Source: Nitzschia sp. DOCU1
Lineage: Eukaryota; Bacillariophyta; Bacillariophyceae; Bacillariales; Bacillariaceae
Length of the DNA stretch: 64,000 nucleotides
NCBI GenBank assembly: GCA_951394045.1
Contig: OX595985.1
Location: forward strand, 3,410,001 to 3,474,000
Reading direction: 5' to 3'
The notes beneath the pieces are model-generated. The model made no database searches. It was not told where the DNA came from and was given only the letters and a program-made list of their open reading frames with translations. A program made the translations under genes and the position numbers. This document shows, piece by piece, positions 30,321 to 47,148 of the stretch. How positions within the stretch are numbered: the stretch's first letter is position 1; each line of letters starts with the position of its first letter.

Positions 30321-30774
30321 TTGTTTCGATACTACTTGTTGATATAAACGTAACCTATGTCATGTAATAAACAAATATATGCAGAACGTGCAAACACATG
30401 GTGGTCGCAGCGCTGATCCACAGGCAGAAACTGTTGGTCTCACGATGACTATGACTTCACCCCGCCACGTTGGCCTGGCGTCCAGCATCGCGTGGTCATA
30501 TCATAGGCCCATCATATGCCCTTTTAACGTTAAGAATGTTCACACAATGAGACACTCTAGCAGCCCGTCAAATCACTCCTCTCAAGTAGTTCATACACCC
30601 TAGTATGAGCAACTTGTCCGCCATCAGTCACTTGCCTAACCCATATCAAAAAAGAAAAAAAGGCACCAGGTGGTGGTCGTCCACCTGCCTCACTTACTTG
30701 CACCAAACATTACGAGGCTCACAAGTCCATCGGAAGGCCTCGAAAGTCCGTAGGAGGGCTTCCAATTTCCGAGT
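30321..30774. other. Probable 3' flank of CoDi-2, nothing clear
   Basis: It follows the end of CoDi-2 RNase H on the minus strand, so an LTR would be expected here. I find no matching second copy and cannot define one. Confidence 0.4.
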
Positions 30775-31426
30775 GAAGGCTCCTCGCCATCAAGCCATAG
30801 ATGTGGTGCAAGGATCTTCTCACAAAATTGTGCCGTTTGTCACCCACGGGCAAGAGCTTAGTCAACAGGTCGGCTTCATTTTCATGCGTGTTGACATAGC
30901 TGGTTCGCCATTCATCGCGGGCAACTCCCTCTCACACAAAGTGGTAACATATACTTTGACTTTTCTTCTTGAGAGTCAACTGGTTATCCCCTTGGATGTA
31001 TACAGGTCCAAGAACAGGGATTCCCATCATTCGCAACTTGTACCTCAGTCCCCTCAAATACTCGCATAACTGTTTCATCGCAACGAATTCAGATCCAAAA
31101 CTGCTGGATTCAACACTAGTCTGTTTCTTCGACGTCCAGTAAATTAGTGCACTGTTCAGATACACAACAAAACCAGTTCTGGAACGTCGAGACGTAGTAT
31201 CCGCAGCATGATCAGCATCCACTTTTGCATGCTGGACAAACCCAAAACCTCTGGGCTCTGGCATGTTCGGTGGAAGCTCCTCTCCTTCGTCAAGATGTCC
31301 GAACTCACTCGTAGACCAGTCCCTTTGGCATGGTGGGATCATACACCATCTCAGTGTTGTGGTACTTTTGTAGGTGGGCAAAGATATGCAATACCTGGTG
31401 CAAATGTCCTTCTCTCGGTAACGCAA
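30775..31426 (-). pseudogene. pol: CoDi-2 RNase H
   Basis: Shows VDADHAADTTSRRSRTGFVV, SSFGSEFVAMKQ and IQGDNQ, typical copia RNase H. A TGA in HFV-stop-EGVARDEW near 30943 replaces the Arg seen in CoDi-1 and its relatives (YVREAV); the frame then continues through HENEADLLTKLLP to about 30775. Confidence 0.85.
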
Positions 31427-31523
31427 GATGGGACGACATCAGCGAGCATTCCAGACAAATATCAACACGTCCCAACTCAACTATCCACCATAAGATCCCA
31501 ATCAGCGACTGATAGTACGCAGA

Positions 31524-32219
31524 CTAAGTCGCATCCAATTCCGGGGAGATATCCAGCTCAGGTCGATACGACGTGGTCATTGGCGTCTCGGCCTTCGCTG
31601 GCAGCTTGTACTTCATGTCATTTATGGCATGCCGTCCGGCCAAGTATTCCTCAACATTTTTCACAGCAGCTTGCACATACTGAGAGGAACTAAAGGCCCA
31701 GAATTCAACACCATTCTCCAAAACAACTTTTTGTACGTGTCCCCCAATGTTGATTTTAGGAGGTCCTATGCTTTCCTCCTTCAATTCGAAATATCTTCCA
31801 AGCTCCTGACGCAAACACTTTTCCGGATGCTCGGATACACATAGTGTGTCGTCAGTATACAGCAAGATATATTCATAGTATTGGTGGCCGTCAGCTTTCA
31901 TAGCCGGTCTCATCCAGACGTCTGGGTCGGCCGGACACGATGCAAATCCAAGATGTCGCATGCACGAGCGGAAGTGGTTCCTGAAATCAGCGCCAGCACT
32001 TTTTCCACCATAGAGCGCACGGTGAATCAATGCGACACGTCCAGCATTCTCAAGACCAAACTCTGCTCCACAAATAACATAGTCCTTTGCTGATGATGGC
32101 GCTTGCAGGTAAGCATTCCTGATATCTGCTGCACAGATGTCAGGCCCATTCAATGCAGCATAGGTGAATGCGATCCTTACACTTTCCCTTGATACGACTC
32201 CAGCATAAGTCGAGTACAT
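31524..32219 (-). pseudogene. pol: CoDi-2 reverse transcriptase
   Basis: RT palm with DIRNAYLQAP, ALYGGKSAGADFR and the active-site box YTDDTL (copia elements usually have YVDD). Flanked by shifts on both sides. Confidence 0.85.
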
Positions 32220-32261
32220 AGGGTCTGGTGTCTTATGGCCATCAAGGACCTATCTAGCCTT

Positions 32262-32702
32262 TCACGTGAAGTCCATCTTCACATCCCAGATAAGATGGCC
32301 CGTGGCAGCCCTCCATCCTGGAGGTGCACTCCGGCCTTCCTGCAAGATCTCAAATGCAGTCCCAACATTCGTCATTTGCTTGGCAAGTGCATCACGCCAC
32401 ATAGTATCGCCATTCATGGGATCCAAACTCATTGCATGCTCTACACTTGTAGGAATCTCAATGCCATACTTCCGATTGGTCTTACGGATTCTGGACTTTA
32501 TCTTGGCAAGTATGACGTCCCTCTTTCTTAGGGTAAAAGGAACCCACCATGCAAAAGCTGGCTCCTCTGCAATGTCACGTGCTCTGGCAAATTCCACTGT
32601 CTCCACAGGGTGTGACTCCTTCATGTCCTTGAGTGGTATCCATGACTCAGATTCATCCACCCAACGAACTAGAAGTTTCCATCCCTGGGTTGTCTTGCGC
32701 AT
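32262..32702 (-). pseudogene. pol: CoDi-2 chromodomain-like block and RT start
   Basis: GWKLLVRWVDESESWIPLKD reads like a chromo/SH3-type module between integrase and RT, a feature of diatom CoDi elements. It is followed by AFAWWVPFTLRKRD and the RT N-terminus. Confidence 0.75.
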
Positions 32703-32714
32703 TCGCTTCTGACC

Positions 32715-33818
32715 TCAGCGGGTAATGATATACATGTCCTTCTTAGACACAGCAACATCATCATCTCGCTTGTAGTCCACAATGCCCTTGACCATTGTCA
32801 CGGAGTATCCGTCAGAGTTGACTTGAGTGAGCATATTTTCAGCAATAATGTTGGCAGCATACTCCTTTATTTGTCCATCTTGGAACTCGACCTCGTACAC
32901 CATGGAGTTCAGGTAAGGGTTTTCATCATATCGTCCGACAGTGTCGCCATCGATATTAGTTGCCCTTCGTTTGACCATTCCAAGTGAGTGTCCCTGTTCC
33001 AGTTGCATTGCCACTTCAGCATTAAGTAGTCTATCGTAGGCCGGCTGGAGGTTGGTACTCCGACCATTCATGTCGAAAGCTTCCTCAATATCCGGGATGC
33101 GACGTGGTGACTCATGCAAGTCACCATACTCAACGAACCCACTGTCGACATCATCATCATCCCCATTTTCATTCGGATCTGGGGGCTTTGGTCCATTTAT
33201 CGATGTGCCCCATCTCCTCTCGATAAGTGCATCAAAGACTTCTCGTTTCTTTTTCTCCACTTCACAACGCACTTCATCAGCCTGAAGAGGCCGATGGGAT
33301 CGTCGGGCGACAACTTGTCCATTCGACTTCAAGATCCATTGCGACATTTCGTTACCCTGCCCTCGCGAAGGACCCAAGACACGTCCAAGCCGTTCCTGCA
33401 TGAAGGGGAACTTTTGTCCTTGATCTCGATAATAACACCAGTCATACCAATCATACTGGCAAAAGTTTGAGATATCCCCCTCCTGACCCATGACATCGGC
33501 ATAGGGGGTAGCACCACGAAGCTTGAATGTATCCTTCGAGACAAGGTTGTGGATGTGCGCTCTCCGCTCCACACAATAATCCCAGAAAGCAAGGGGGCAG
33601 TTGGAGCTTTTCATATCTTTGTGTACTGCTTCCTTGAGCAATCCTATATAGAGTTCGGCTTGATTTGACCACGGCGTGTCTCGTTCTAGTAAACGCAGGG
33701 TTGTACCGATATCTCCCAAAAACTTCCTGTGATCTTTCGACTTCTGTTCTGAAGCCGCATCACTGATGATTGCATCGGGGGCTCCAACCTCCTTTGCGAA
33801 CTGCTTGACAGCTTGCAT
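32715..33818 (-). pseudogene. pol: CoDi-2 integrase (C-terminal core)
   Basis: Keeps IISDAASEQKSKDH (second catalytic Asp), PWSNQAELYIGLLKEAV (Glu region) and the long C-terminal tail. The HHCC domain and first Asp are deleted at the junction near 33818. Confidence 0.8.
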
Positions 33819-34260
33819 TACTTCGACAGGTGGGAGGCATCGACACCCATAGGCTTCCTCGCATGAGCAGCACTTGCAACAAATTCATCAAAGTCAATCT
33901 CACCCTTGATAACACCATCATAAAGGCCGTCAAACAAAGAGCATTCGTTCAACTCAGAGCCGGAGTCATCACTAAAAGTGCATGGATCACAATCATCAGT
34001 ATCCTCCTCTTGAAGATACAGGCTGGTATTTGCATCGGTTGAGCCAATCCACATGCAAAAGTCAGCTATATTGGACCTGGCAGCTAATCGATTGTACAAC
34101 GTGCCATCATCCAGAAGAGGTGACACGGAACGTAGTACAATCGAAACTTGGTCTGCTGCACCCGGAATGGATTGGAAATGCTTCTCTTGGATCCATTCCT
34201 CTTCAATTTCATGTTGCGATATTCTGTCATACGTAGCTTGAGCTTCAGCAGATGAGACTT
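33818..34260 (-). pseudogene. pol: CoDi-2 region upstream of integrase
   Basis: Open from the LTR junction (HEIEEEWIQEKHFQSIPG...) through an acidic linker to GVDASHLSK-stop, a motif that usually starts the CoDi integrase zinc region. The stop marks a deletion point. Confidence 0.6.
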
Positions 34261-34600
34261 TGCCCTATCCCGGGGGTGACGAAATAAAAGTAGAAGACTA
34301 TTGTAATTGTGAGACCTATGTTACACCTATTTGCATTCATTCCAACAACAAGATTGACAAGACGAAAGATTTTCGTCTTTCAAATATTTGCGACCGATCG
34401 TTCATTTTGTGAACGTCTTTCCCCGTGCGTAAATAACACGCATATATTCTATTCATTCGGATATGTCGATTCCTCGTATCGTCGCCTTCTAACTAGGTGT
34501 CCCTAGTCTTGGCTAGCTACGACTCCTCGTCGCCCATGGTCTGCATTATTTCCTTGCTCTAAATACATCTCCTCTATTAGGCGATGAATATTTACTACTT
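34261..34600 (-). repeat. GyC-1 LTR, truncated
   Basis: GyC LTR from TGCCCTATCCCGGG to TTTACTACTT; its remaining 280 bp or so are replaced by gag sequence. Confidence 0.85.
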
Positions 34601-35314
34601 CATAGCGCAAGGGTCGATATTAGAGGTGAGTAGGTCTCTCTGCCACTCAATCCTCTTCTCCCGATCGAGTATCTCCACGAGTTCGTCGTCGTCGAACGGC
34701 TCGCATGTGGTCTTGTCCTCAGGGATTGGAAAGTGGGCCAACATCCTGTTTTGACGTAGGAGCTCAGCGCGGAAGTCGGCTAGGGACATCTCCATCATGA
34801 AGACATGGTAGCGGAGGTACTGCTTTTGGCGCCGGTAGGCGTTCTCCGACCCGAAGTAGTCTCTTGACATTGTTTGGATCGTTTCGTTGAATTTGTCTTC
34901 AGCTTTCTCGTTCAGGTCCTTGAATCGCAGGTCCGCAACCTTGTTTGTGAACTTCTCCCTCGCCGTTCCACCCAATAGCATCTGGGCGTACTTGATCTTC
35001 TTCTCGCCGGTGTCTAGGGGGACATCACGAACGAGTTCTTCAAACTGCATCCTCCACTTGGCCCATCGCTCCGTGTCGCCGCTTTCGAAGATGAAGCAGC
35101 GGCTCTTGAACTCTTCCGAATCCTTGTCCTTGGGGTCAAGTTTGATCTTGATCTTCTTGATCTTCTTGACCTTCTCGTCTTCTCCAACGATCTCGTCGTC
35201 CTCTTTTGGTTTCTCACGACGGAACGGAATCGGAGGAGGGTTAACATGCGCTGCTTGCGTCAACAAGAACGCAACCTTCTTGGCGTACTCGTGGTTGCTG
35301 TAGGCCGTCTTCAT
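34595..35314 (-). pseudogene. gag: GyC-1 gag, N-terminal 239 codons
   Basis: Starts MKTAYSNHEYAKK, like the other GyC copies. The capsid-like region is intact (FESGDTERWAKWRMQFEELVRDVP). It ends at NIDPCAMK-stop, formed by fusion to the LTR at about 34600. The leader with AGTTTTAAAACT lies upstream to 35335. Confidence 0.85.
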
Positions 35315-35335
35315 AACCTAGCGGGAGTTTTAAAA

Positions 35336-36619
35336 CTGTGCCGACCGCGTTGAGTACCTGGGCTACGAGATTTCCCGTAATGGTATCCATCCACAACCTA
35401 AGAAAGTGGAAGCGATACTAAAGATGCAGCCGCCGCAAACGAAGCAACAACTAAGACGTTTCTTAGGCATGGTAAATTACTACTGTGATATGTGGCGGAA
35501 GCGATCGCACATACTGGCACCGCTAATTTCCGTTATGTTCCAAGTCAGTCCCGTGGAAATGGACTCCCGAATGCAATGAATCATTCGAATCGATTAAGCA
35601 AGCAGTAGCGCGAGAGACGCTGTTGAACTTCGACTTCAACAAAGAATTCCACATATATACGGATGCTAGCGATTATCAATTGGGCGCCATAATTATGCAA
35701 GATGGAAAGCCATTGGCGTTCTATAGTCGGAAGTTGAACTCCGCACAAAAGAATTATACGACAGGCGAACAAGAACTGCTAAATAGTTGAGACGCTTAAG
35801 GAATTTAGGAATATTCTCCTTGGTCAGAAGCTGGTAGTACACACGGACCACCTGAACATTCTGTACAACAAGATGCCGAGTTCCCGAGTGGTTCGCTGGC
35901 GTCTTCTGTTGGAAGAGTATGGTGCTAAGTTCGTGCATGTCAAAGGCGAAGACAACGTAGTCGCGGACACACTGTCGCAACATCCGAATAGTGACCCAGA
36001 TGACGAGTCGGCAGAGGAGGTTCCCATTGGGAAACAAATGTCATATTGTATGTCGCATCACCCAAGAGATGACGACGACTACGAGATCTCCTATGCCGAC
36101 CTCGTGACCGCGGAGGATATTGCGGCAGAAGAAGGATTCGCACTGAGTCCAAAGGTAGTAGCATACTACCAAAACAAAGACCTCGATCTAATGCGAAAAG
36201 CCAGACGAGCTCCCTCTAAATACACTAAGATCAAACTAGAAGGTGTAGATGTTATAGCTAAGTACGGAAAGGTAGTAGTACCGGCTGCACTACAAGATAG
36301 GATAGTCAAAAGCTACCACGACTTGCTACAACACCCAGGCATGACACGAATGGAAGCGACAATACGCCACGTATTCGATTGGCGAGGATTGCGAGAGAAA
36401 GTCGAGCAACATTGTCGCACGTGCAAGATATGTCAGTTGACGAAGAAGCAACGGAAAGAATATGGCCATCTGCCACCAAAAGAGGCGGAGACAATACCAT
36501 TGAAGCGCGTGAACGTAGACATGGTAGGACCATACACCGTGCGAACTCCGAAAGGAGTACGCGAGCTCTTAGCGATGACCATGATCAACCCAGTCACGGG
36601 TTGGTTCGAAATAGCACCA
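35336..36619 (+). pseudogene. pol: GyC-2 pol (RT thumb, RNase H, integrase start), plus strand
   Basis: Begins abruptly in RT (DRVEYLGYEI), joined head-to-head to the GyC-1 leader through a shared TGCC. RNase H has YTDAS. A 2-bp deletion near 35781 (CTGCTAAATAGTTGAG) shifts the frame. A good frame then runs from 35873 through the integrase zinc domain to GWFEIAP, where GyC-3 is inserted at CACCA (36615-36619). The gene resumes at 39773-39800 and 46209-46837. Confidence 0.85.
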
Positions 36620-39000
<2,381 letters not shown>

Positions 39001-39540
39001 GAACATAACGGAAATTAGCGGTGCCAGTATGTGCGATCGCTTCCGCCACATATCACAGTAGTAATTTACCATGCCTAAGAAACGTCTTAGTTGTTGCTTC
39101 GTTTGCGGCGGCTGCATCTTTAGTTCAGCTAGTAGCTCGTCCCGCTGCTCCTTAGTTAAGTAGTCGAGTGAGTCCACAAACTCTTCCAATTCGACCTTGG
39201 AGTAGTCGGCGTCGAGGATCTTAGCTTGTCGTTCTTCTGCCGCTTTGATAACGGGGGCGTCTTGAGACATCTCGTACAGAAGCTGTAGAGCCTCTGGATC
39301 CGTCACCACACCACTTTCCTTCATCTCGACTTCGCTATTGCCCCACCGAATCGTTCGTTTCTCAAAATCGAGTACAAACTTCAATTCGGCTAATAGGTCA
39401 AGTCCTAGAATCAGGTCGTAGGGTGAGCTTTCGCGATCTGTGTGCTCGTCGACGTGACATGGCCAGTGTATTTCTTTACTAGACGAGAGTTCGGGGATCC
39501 TGAAGCGAATCATTCCGACCTTGTCCATCTTGAATTTGCG
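39001..39540 (-). pseudogene. pol: GyC-3 protease/RT linker with internal deletion
   Basis: Reads [16 protein letters not shown]...[15 protein letters not shown] (protease C-terminus) to LLAELK. It then jumps straight to [20 protein letters not shown] (RT thumb), so the RT palm is deleted near 39125. Confidence 0.85.
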
Positions 39541-39767
39541 AACAAACGGTGACGTCGTCACTGACGGCGCACTGACGCAGCGATCAAAGGAGTCGCAGCG
39601 TTGGTGCGCCATCAGCGACGACGTCACCGTTCGTTCGTGTCCGTGTCAGTTAGCCGTCTGTACGTCGTCCGTCCGGCAGACGACTCCCTTCGTCTACGAC
39701 TACTAAGACTACCAGCATGTAGGAATAAGATGACTAAACTATTTATGCGTCTCTGTGGGGTATGGCA
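39539..39767. repeat. Palindromic GyC LTR fusion
   Basis: 39539-39600 is a GyC LTR segment in sense-plus orientation. At CGCAGCGTT|GGTGCGCC it turns into the same segment in minus orientation, continuing to the LTR edge at 39767. The fold spans about 60 bp per arm. Confidence 0.8.
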
Positions 39768-39800
39768 CACCACTGCCTTCACCTGATAGTTACGAGTGCC
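39768..39800 (+). pseudogene. 33-bp island of GyC-2 integrase
   Basis: CACCACTGCCTTCACC followed by TGATAGTTACGAGTGCC, coding [10 protein letters not shown] in frame with GyC-2 integrase on both sides. It starts with the CACCA duplication of GyC-3 and ends with the GTGCC duplication of GyC-4. Confidence 0.85.
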
Positions 39801-40418
39801 TGCCCTATCCCGGGGGTGACAAAATAAAAGTAGAAGACTATTGTAATTGTGAGACCTATGTTACATCTATTTGCATTCATTCCAACAACAAGATTGACAA
39901 GACGAAAGATTTTCGTCTTTCAAATATTTGCGACCGATCGTTCATTTTGTGAACGTCTTTCCCCGCGCGTAAATAACGCGCATATATTCTATTCATTCGG
40001 ATATGTCGATTCCTCGTATCGTCGCCTTGCAACTAGGCGTCCCTAGTCTTGGCTAGCTACGACTCCTCGTCGCCCATGGTCTGAATTATTTCCTTGCTCT
40101 AATTACATCTCCTCTATTAGGCGATGGATATTTACTACTTAGATTGTAGGCATGCCGTTGGCAAGGGACTCTATGGGCTAGTCGAATGTTACTATGCATT
40201 ATGCTACAGAGCGCTTCCATGTGTAACGCTGCGACTCCTTTGATCGCTGCGTTGGTGCGCCATCAGCGACGACGTCACCGTTCGTTCGTGTCCGTGTCAG
40301 TTAGCCGTCTGTACGTCGTCCGTCCGGCAGACGACTCCCTTCGTCTACGACTACTAAGACTACCAGCATGTAGGAATAAGATGACTAAACTATTTATGCG
40401 TCTCTGTGGGGTATGGCA
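39801..40418 (-). repeat. Extra GyC LTR in a tandem LTR array
   Basis: Complete 618-bp LTR, followed by a second copy of the 33-bp integrase island (40419-40451) and then the GyC-4 LTR. Unequal exchange between neighbouring LTRs explains the LTR-33-LTR-33-LTR order. Confidence 0.85.
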
Positions 40419-40451
40419 CACCACTGCCTTCACCTGATAGTTACGAGTGCC

Positions 40452-42501
<2,050 letters not shown>

Positions 42502-42583
42502 CTTGTTGTACAGAATGTTCAGGTGGTCCGTGTGTACTACCAGCTTCTGACCAAGGAGAATATTCCTAAATTCCTTAAGCGTC

Positions 42584-44932
42584 TCAACTACTTAGCAGTT
42601 CTTGTTCGCCTGTTGTATAATTCTTTTGGGCGGAGTTCAACTTCCGACTATAGAACGCCAATGGCTTTCCATCTTGCATAATTACGGCGCCCAATTGATA
42701 ATCGCTAGCATCCGTATATATGTGGAATTCTTTGTTGAAGTCGGGGAAGTTCAACAGCGTCTCTCGCGCTACTGCTTGCTTGATCGATTCGAATGATTCA
42801 TTGCAATCGGGAGTCCATTTCCACGGGACTGACTTGGAACATAACGCCGTTAGCGGCGCCAGTATGTGCGATCGCTTCTGCCACATATCACGGTAGTAAT
42901 TTACCATGCCTAAGAAACGTCTCAGTTGTCGCTTCGTTTGCGGCAGCTGCATCTTTAGTATCGCTTCCACTTTCTTAGGTTGGGGATTGATACCGTTACG
43001 GGAAATCTCGTAGCCTAGGTACTCAACGCGGTCGGCAGCAAATTTGCATTTGCGTACATTAGCGCGGAACCCAGCTTGTTCGAGTCGTGCGAGAACCTCT
43101 TTGAGCTTTGTGACATGGTCACTAAATGTGCCTTTGCTCGTTATCAAAATATCATCCATATATACCTGTACGTACTCCAGGTCACCAAGGAGACGCATCA
43201 TGATACTTTGGAAAATATCAGGGGCATTGGATATACCCATCGGCAGCACCTGGTACTGATATAAGCCCCACGGCATTACAGTACCAAGGAGGCCTTGGCT
43301 GTACTTATCCATTGGAATGTGATAATAGCCCATGCTGAGGTCAATAGCCGTTGCCCATTTAAAGCCCTGGAGTTTTTGCAATAACTCGTTGATCTTTGGC
43401 AGTGGGTGTGGCTTGCGCACAAGATATTCGTTGAGTTTCCGAAAATCTGTAAGTACGCGCACATCGCCCATTTTCTTCGGTTGAATGAACGTGCCGGCCG
43501 TCCATGTGGATTGGTTGACACGCTTCCAGATTCCAAGTTTTTCGAATTGTTCGATCTCTTTTCGCGTCGTTTGCTCGTACGCATGAGGAATGCCGAATGG
43601 CTTAGCATGATACGGCTTTGCTCCTTCTTTTAACTCTAGACAAATAGGATCTATTTTAAGTTTACCTAATCCGCCTCCGAATAGTGTAGGGTGCTGCTTC
43701 AGTTCAGCTAGTAGCTCGTCTCGTTGCTCCTTAGTTAAGTAGTCGAGTGAGTCCACAAACTCTTCCATTTCGACCTTGGAGTAGTCGGCGTCGAGGATCT
43801 TAGCTTGTCGTTCTTCCGCCGCTTGAATAACGGGGGCATCTTGAGACATCTCGTACAGAAGCTGTAAAGCCTCTGGATCCGTCACAACACCACTTTCCTT
43901 CATCTCGGCTTCGCTATCACCCCATCGAATCGTTCGTTTCTCGAAATCGAGTACAAACTTCAATTCGGCTAATAGGTCAAGTCCTAGAATCAGGTCGTAG
44001 GGTGAGCTTTCGCGATCTGTGTGCTCGTTGACCTGACATGGCCAGTGTATCTCTTTACTAGACGAGAGTTCGGGGATCCTGAAGCGAATCATTCCGACTT
44101 TGTCCATCTTGAATTTGCCGCCCATTGTAGTCCAAGTAGTAACTCGTTTTCCAGTGGGAACAAGCTGGCTAAGCGTCACAAAGTTCTTAAGAACGATGGA
44201 ACGACTAGTACCCGTATCTAGTAGAGTTCTAAGGACATAGGATTCACCTCTAGGATTTACCGCTTCGACGACTATTTCTGTAGTTAGCCGCCCGGCCATT
44301 TTCCTATTCGGCTCTATTCCAGGGCGCAACGTTCGAATGGCAAAACTATGCTCATTTTCGCTATTGTAGGCGATGTAGTCGCTCTCGGATTCACTACTCT
44401 CGTTACTGCTACTGTCCGAATGATTATTCAGCTGGAAACTGACCTGCCTTTTGGCTTTGGTCTTCCCTTTCTCTTTTTTACTTTTTTTCTTAGCGAGGGC
44501 TTTCACGACAGTCTCCATCTGGAGTGCCGAGAACATGTTCTCACGGGCTCCGCGCGGACGCTTGTTTGGGCGATCCTTGGCATTGCCAGGAAGGCTCCAA
44601 CACTTGTAGTCGGGGGCCGGATGGAACTTGCCGCAGTGCTCGCAGGGTTTCTTCCTGTCCCCCTTTTCGGCTTTCTTGCGGTCTTTGCCTCTCTTTCTTT
44701 TCTTACCGCCGTCTTTGCTTTCGCTTTCGGATCGGTCGGCGTTTTTCTTTTCTTTGTTCTTTTTGTCTGCTCGGACCGCATCGTCGAAGACGTGCTTGGC
44801 CTCGAGCTTTTCCAAGTATTTGTAGTACTCGTCGAGCGTCATCGAGAAGGGATCGATGTTCGAGGTGAGCAGGTCTTGCTGCCACTCGATCCTTTTTTGC
44901 TCGGTCGAGGATCTCCACGAGCTCATCGTCAT
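42584..44932 (-). pseudogene. pol: GyC-4 gag C-terminus, protease, RT, RNase H start
   Basis: One open 782-codon stretch: Gag zinc knuckle CEHCGKFHPAPDYKC (CX2CX3HX6C), protease LLDTGTSRS, RT with VYMDDILI, and RNase H YTDAS up to GEQELLS-stop. So this family fuses Gag and Pol in one frame. The frame should continue into 42501; a missing TA near 42590 causes the stop. Confidence 0.9.
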
Positions 44933-45560
44933 CGAACATCTCGCAGCTCGTTTTGTCTTCGGGGATTGGGAAGTAAGGTAGCATGTTGTTTTGACGGAGT
45001 AGTTCGGCCTTGAAGTCGGCCAACGACATCTCCATCATGAACACGTGATAGCGTAGATAGTTTCGCTGGCGGCGGTAGGCGTGTTCGGTGCCAAAGTAGT
45101 ACTGCCCCATTCGTTGCATCGCCTCGTTAAAGGTGTCGTCCGGGGTCTCTTCTTCTTCTTCGTCCAACTCGTCAATGTTGTGACGTAGGTTGGCAACGAT
45201 GTCTGCGAACCTTTGCCTTGCCTCTCCAGCCAACAACGCCTTCGCATACTTGATTTTCTTCTCCCCATCGTCCAAGGGGACGTCCCGAATCAACTTGTCC
45301 ATCTGCATCCGCCACTTGACCCATCGCTCGGCGTCGCCTTGTTCGAAGATGAAGCAACGCGTTTCGAACTCGTCCGAATCCTCATCGGTTGGGTCTAACT
45401 TGATCTTGACCTTCTTGGACTTCTCATCGTCTTGGAGAATCTCTTCGTCCTTGGGTTTCTCGCGACGGAAGGGGATCAACGGAGGGTTGACGTGAGCGGC
45501 TTGAGTCAGAAGCAACGCAACTTTCTTCGCGTACTCGTGGTTAGAGTAGGAGGTCTTCAT
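44703..45560 (-). pseudogene. gag: GyC-4 gag, N-terminal part
   Basis: Begins MKTSYSNHEYAKK at 45560. The capsid-like region runs to EILDRAKK; an extra A in an A-run near 44900 shifts it out of the main frame, and the last 60 or so residues to 44703 are out of frame. Confidence 0.85.
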
Positions 45561-45572
45561 CCTTCAAATGGG

Positions 45573-45584
45573 AGTTTTAAAACT
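45573..45584. promoter_or_regulatory. 12-bp palindrome at the expected primer-binding site of GyC
   Basis: AGTTTTAAAACT, one base inside the 5' LTR and followed by CC in element sense. The same sequence is kept in GyC-1 (35324-35335 region) and GyC-5 (63029-63040 region). Confidence 0.6.
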
Positions 45585-45585
45585 G

Positions 45586-47082
<1,497 letters not shown>

Positions 47083-47148
47083 CAATATCAATTTTATATC
47101 TTTTTATAGTGGTGTGCCTAATGCACAGCCACGTCGGAGCTACGGTAG

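Larger units (their letters stand above)
30775..34260 (-). mobile_element. CoDi-2, decayed Ty1/copia retrotransposon
   Basis: Minus-strand copia pol pieces in the right order (upstream linker, integrase part, chromodomain-like block, RT, RNase H), broken by stops, shifts and deletions. It is cut at 34260 by a GyC LTR. No LTRs of its own are identifiable. Confidence 0.85.

Noticed and set aside
44348..45013. 221-codon hydrophobic frame on the plus strand
   Set aside because: Antisense shadow of the Lys/Glu-rich GyC gag tail, which reads as Leu/Phe/Val-rich on the other strand.
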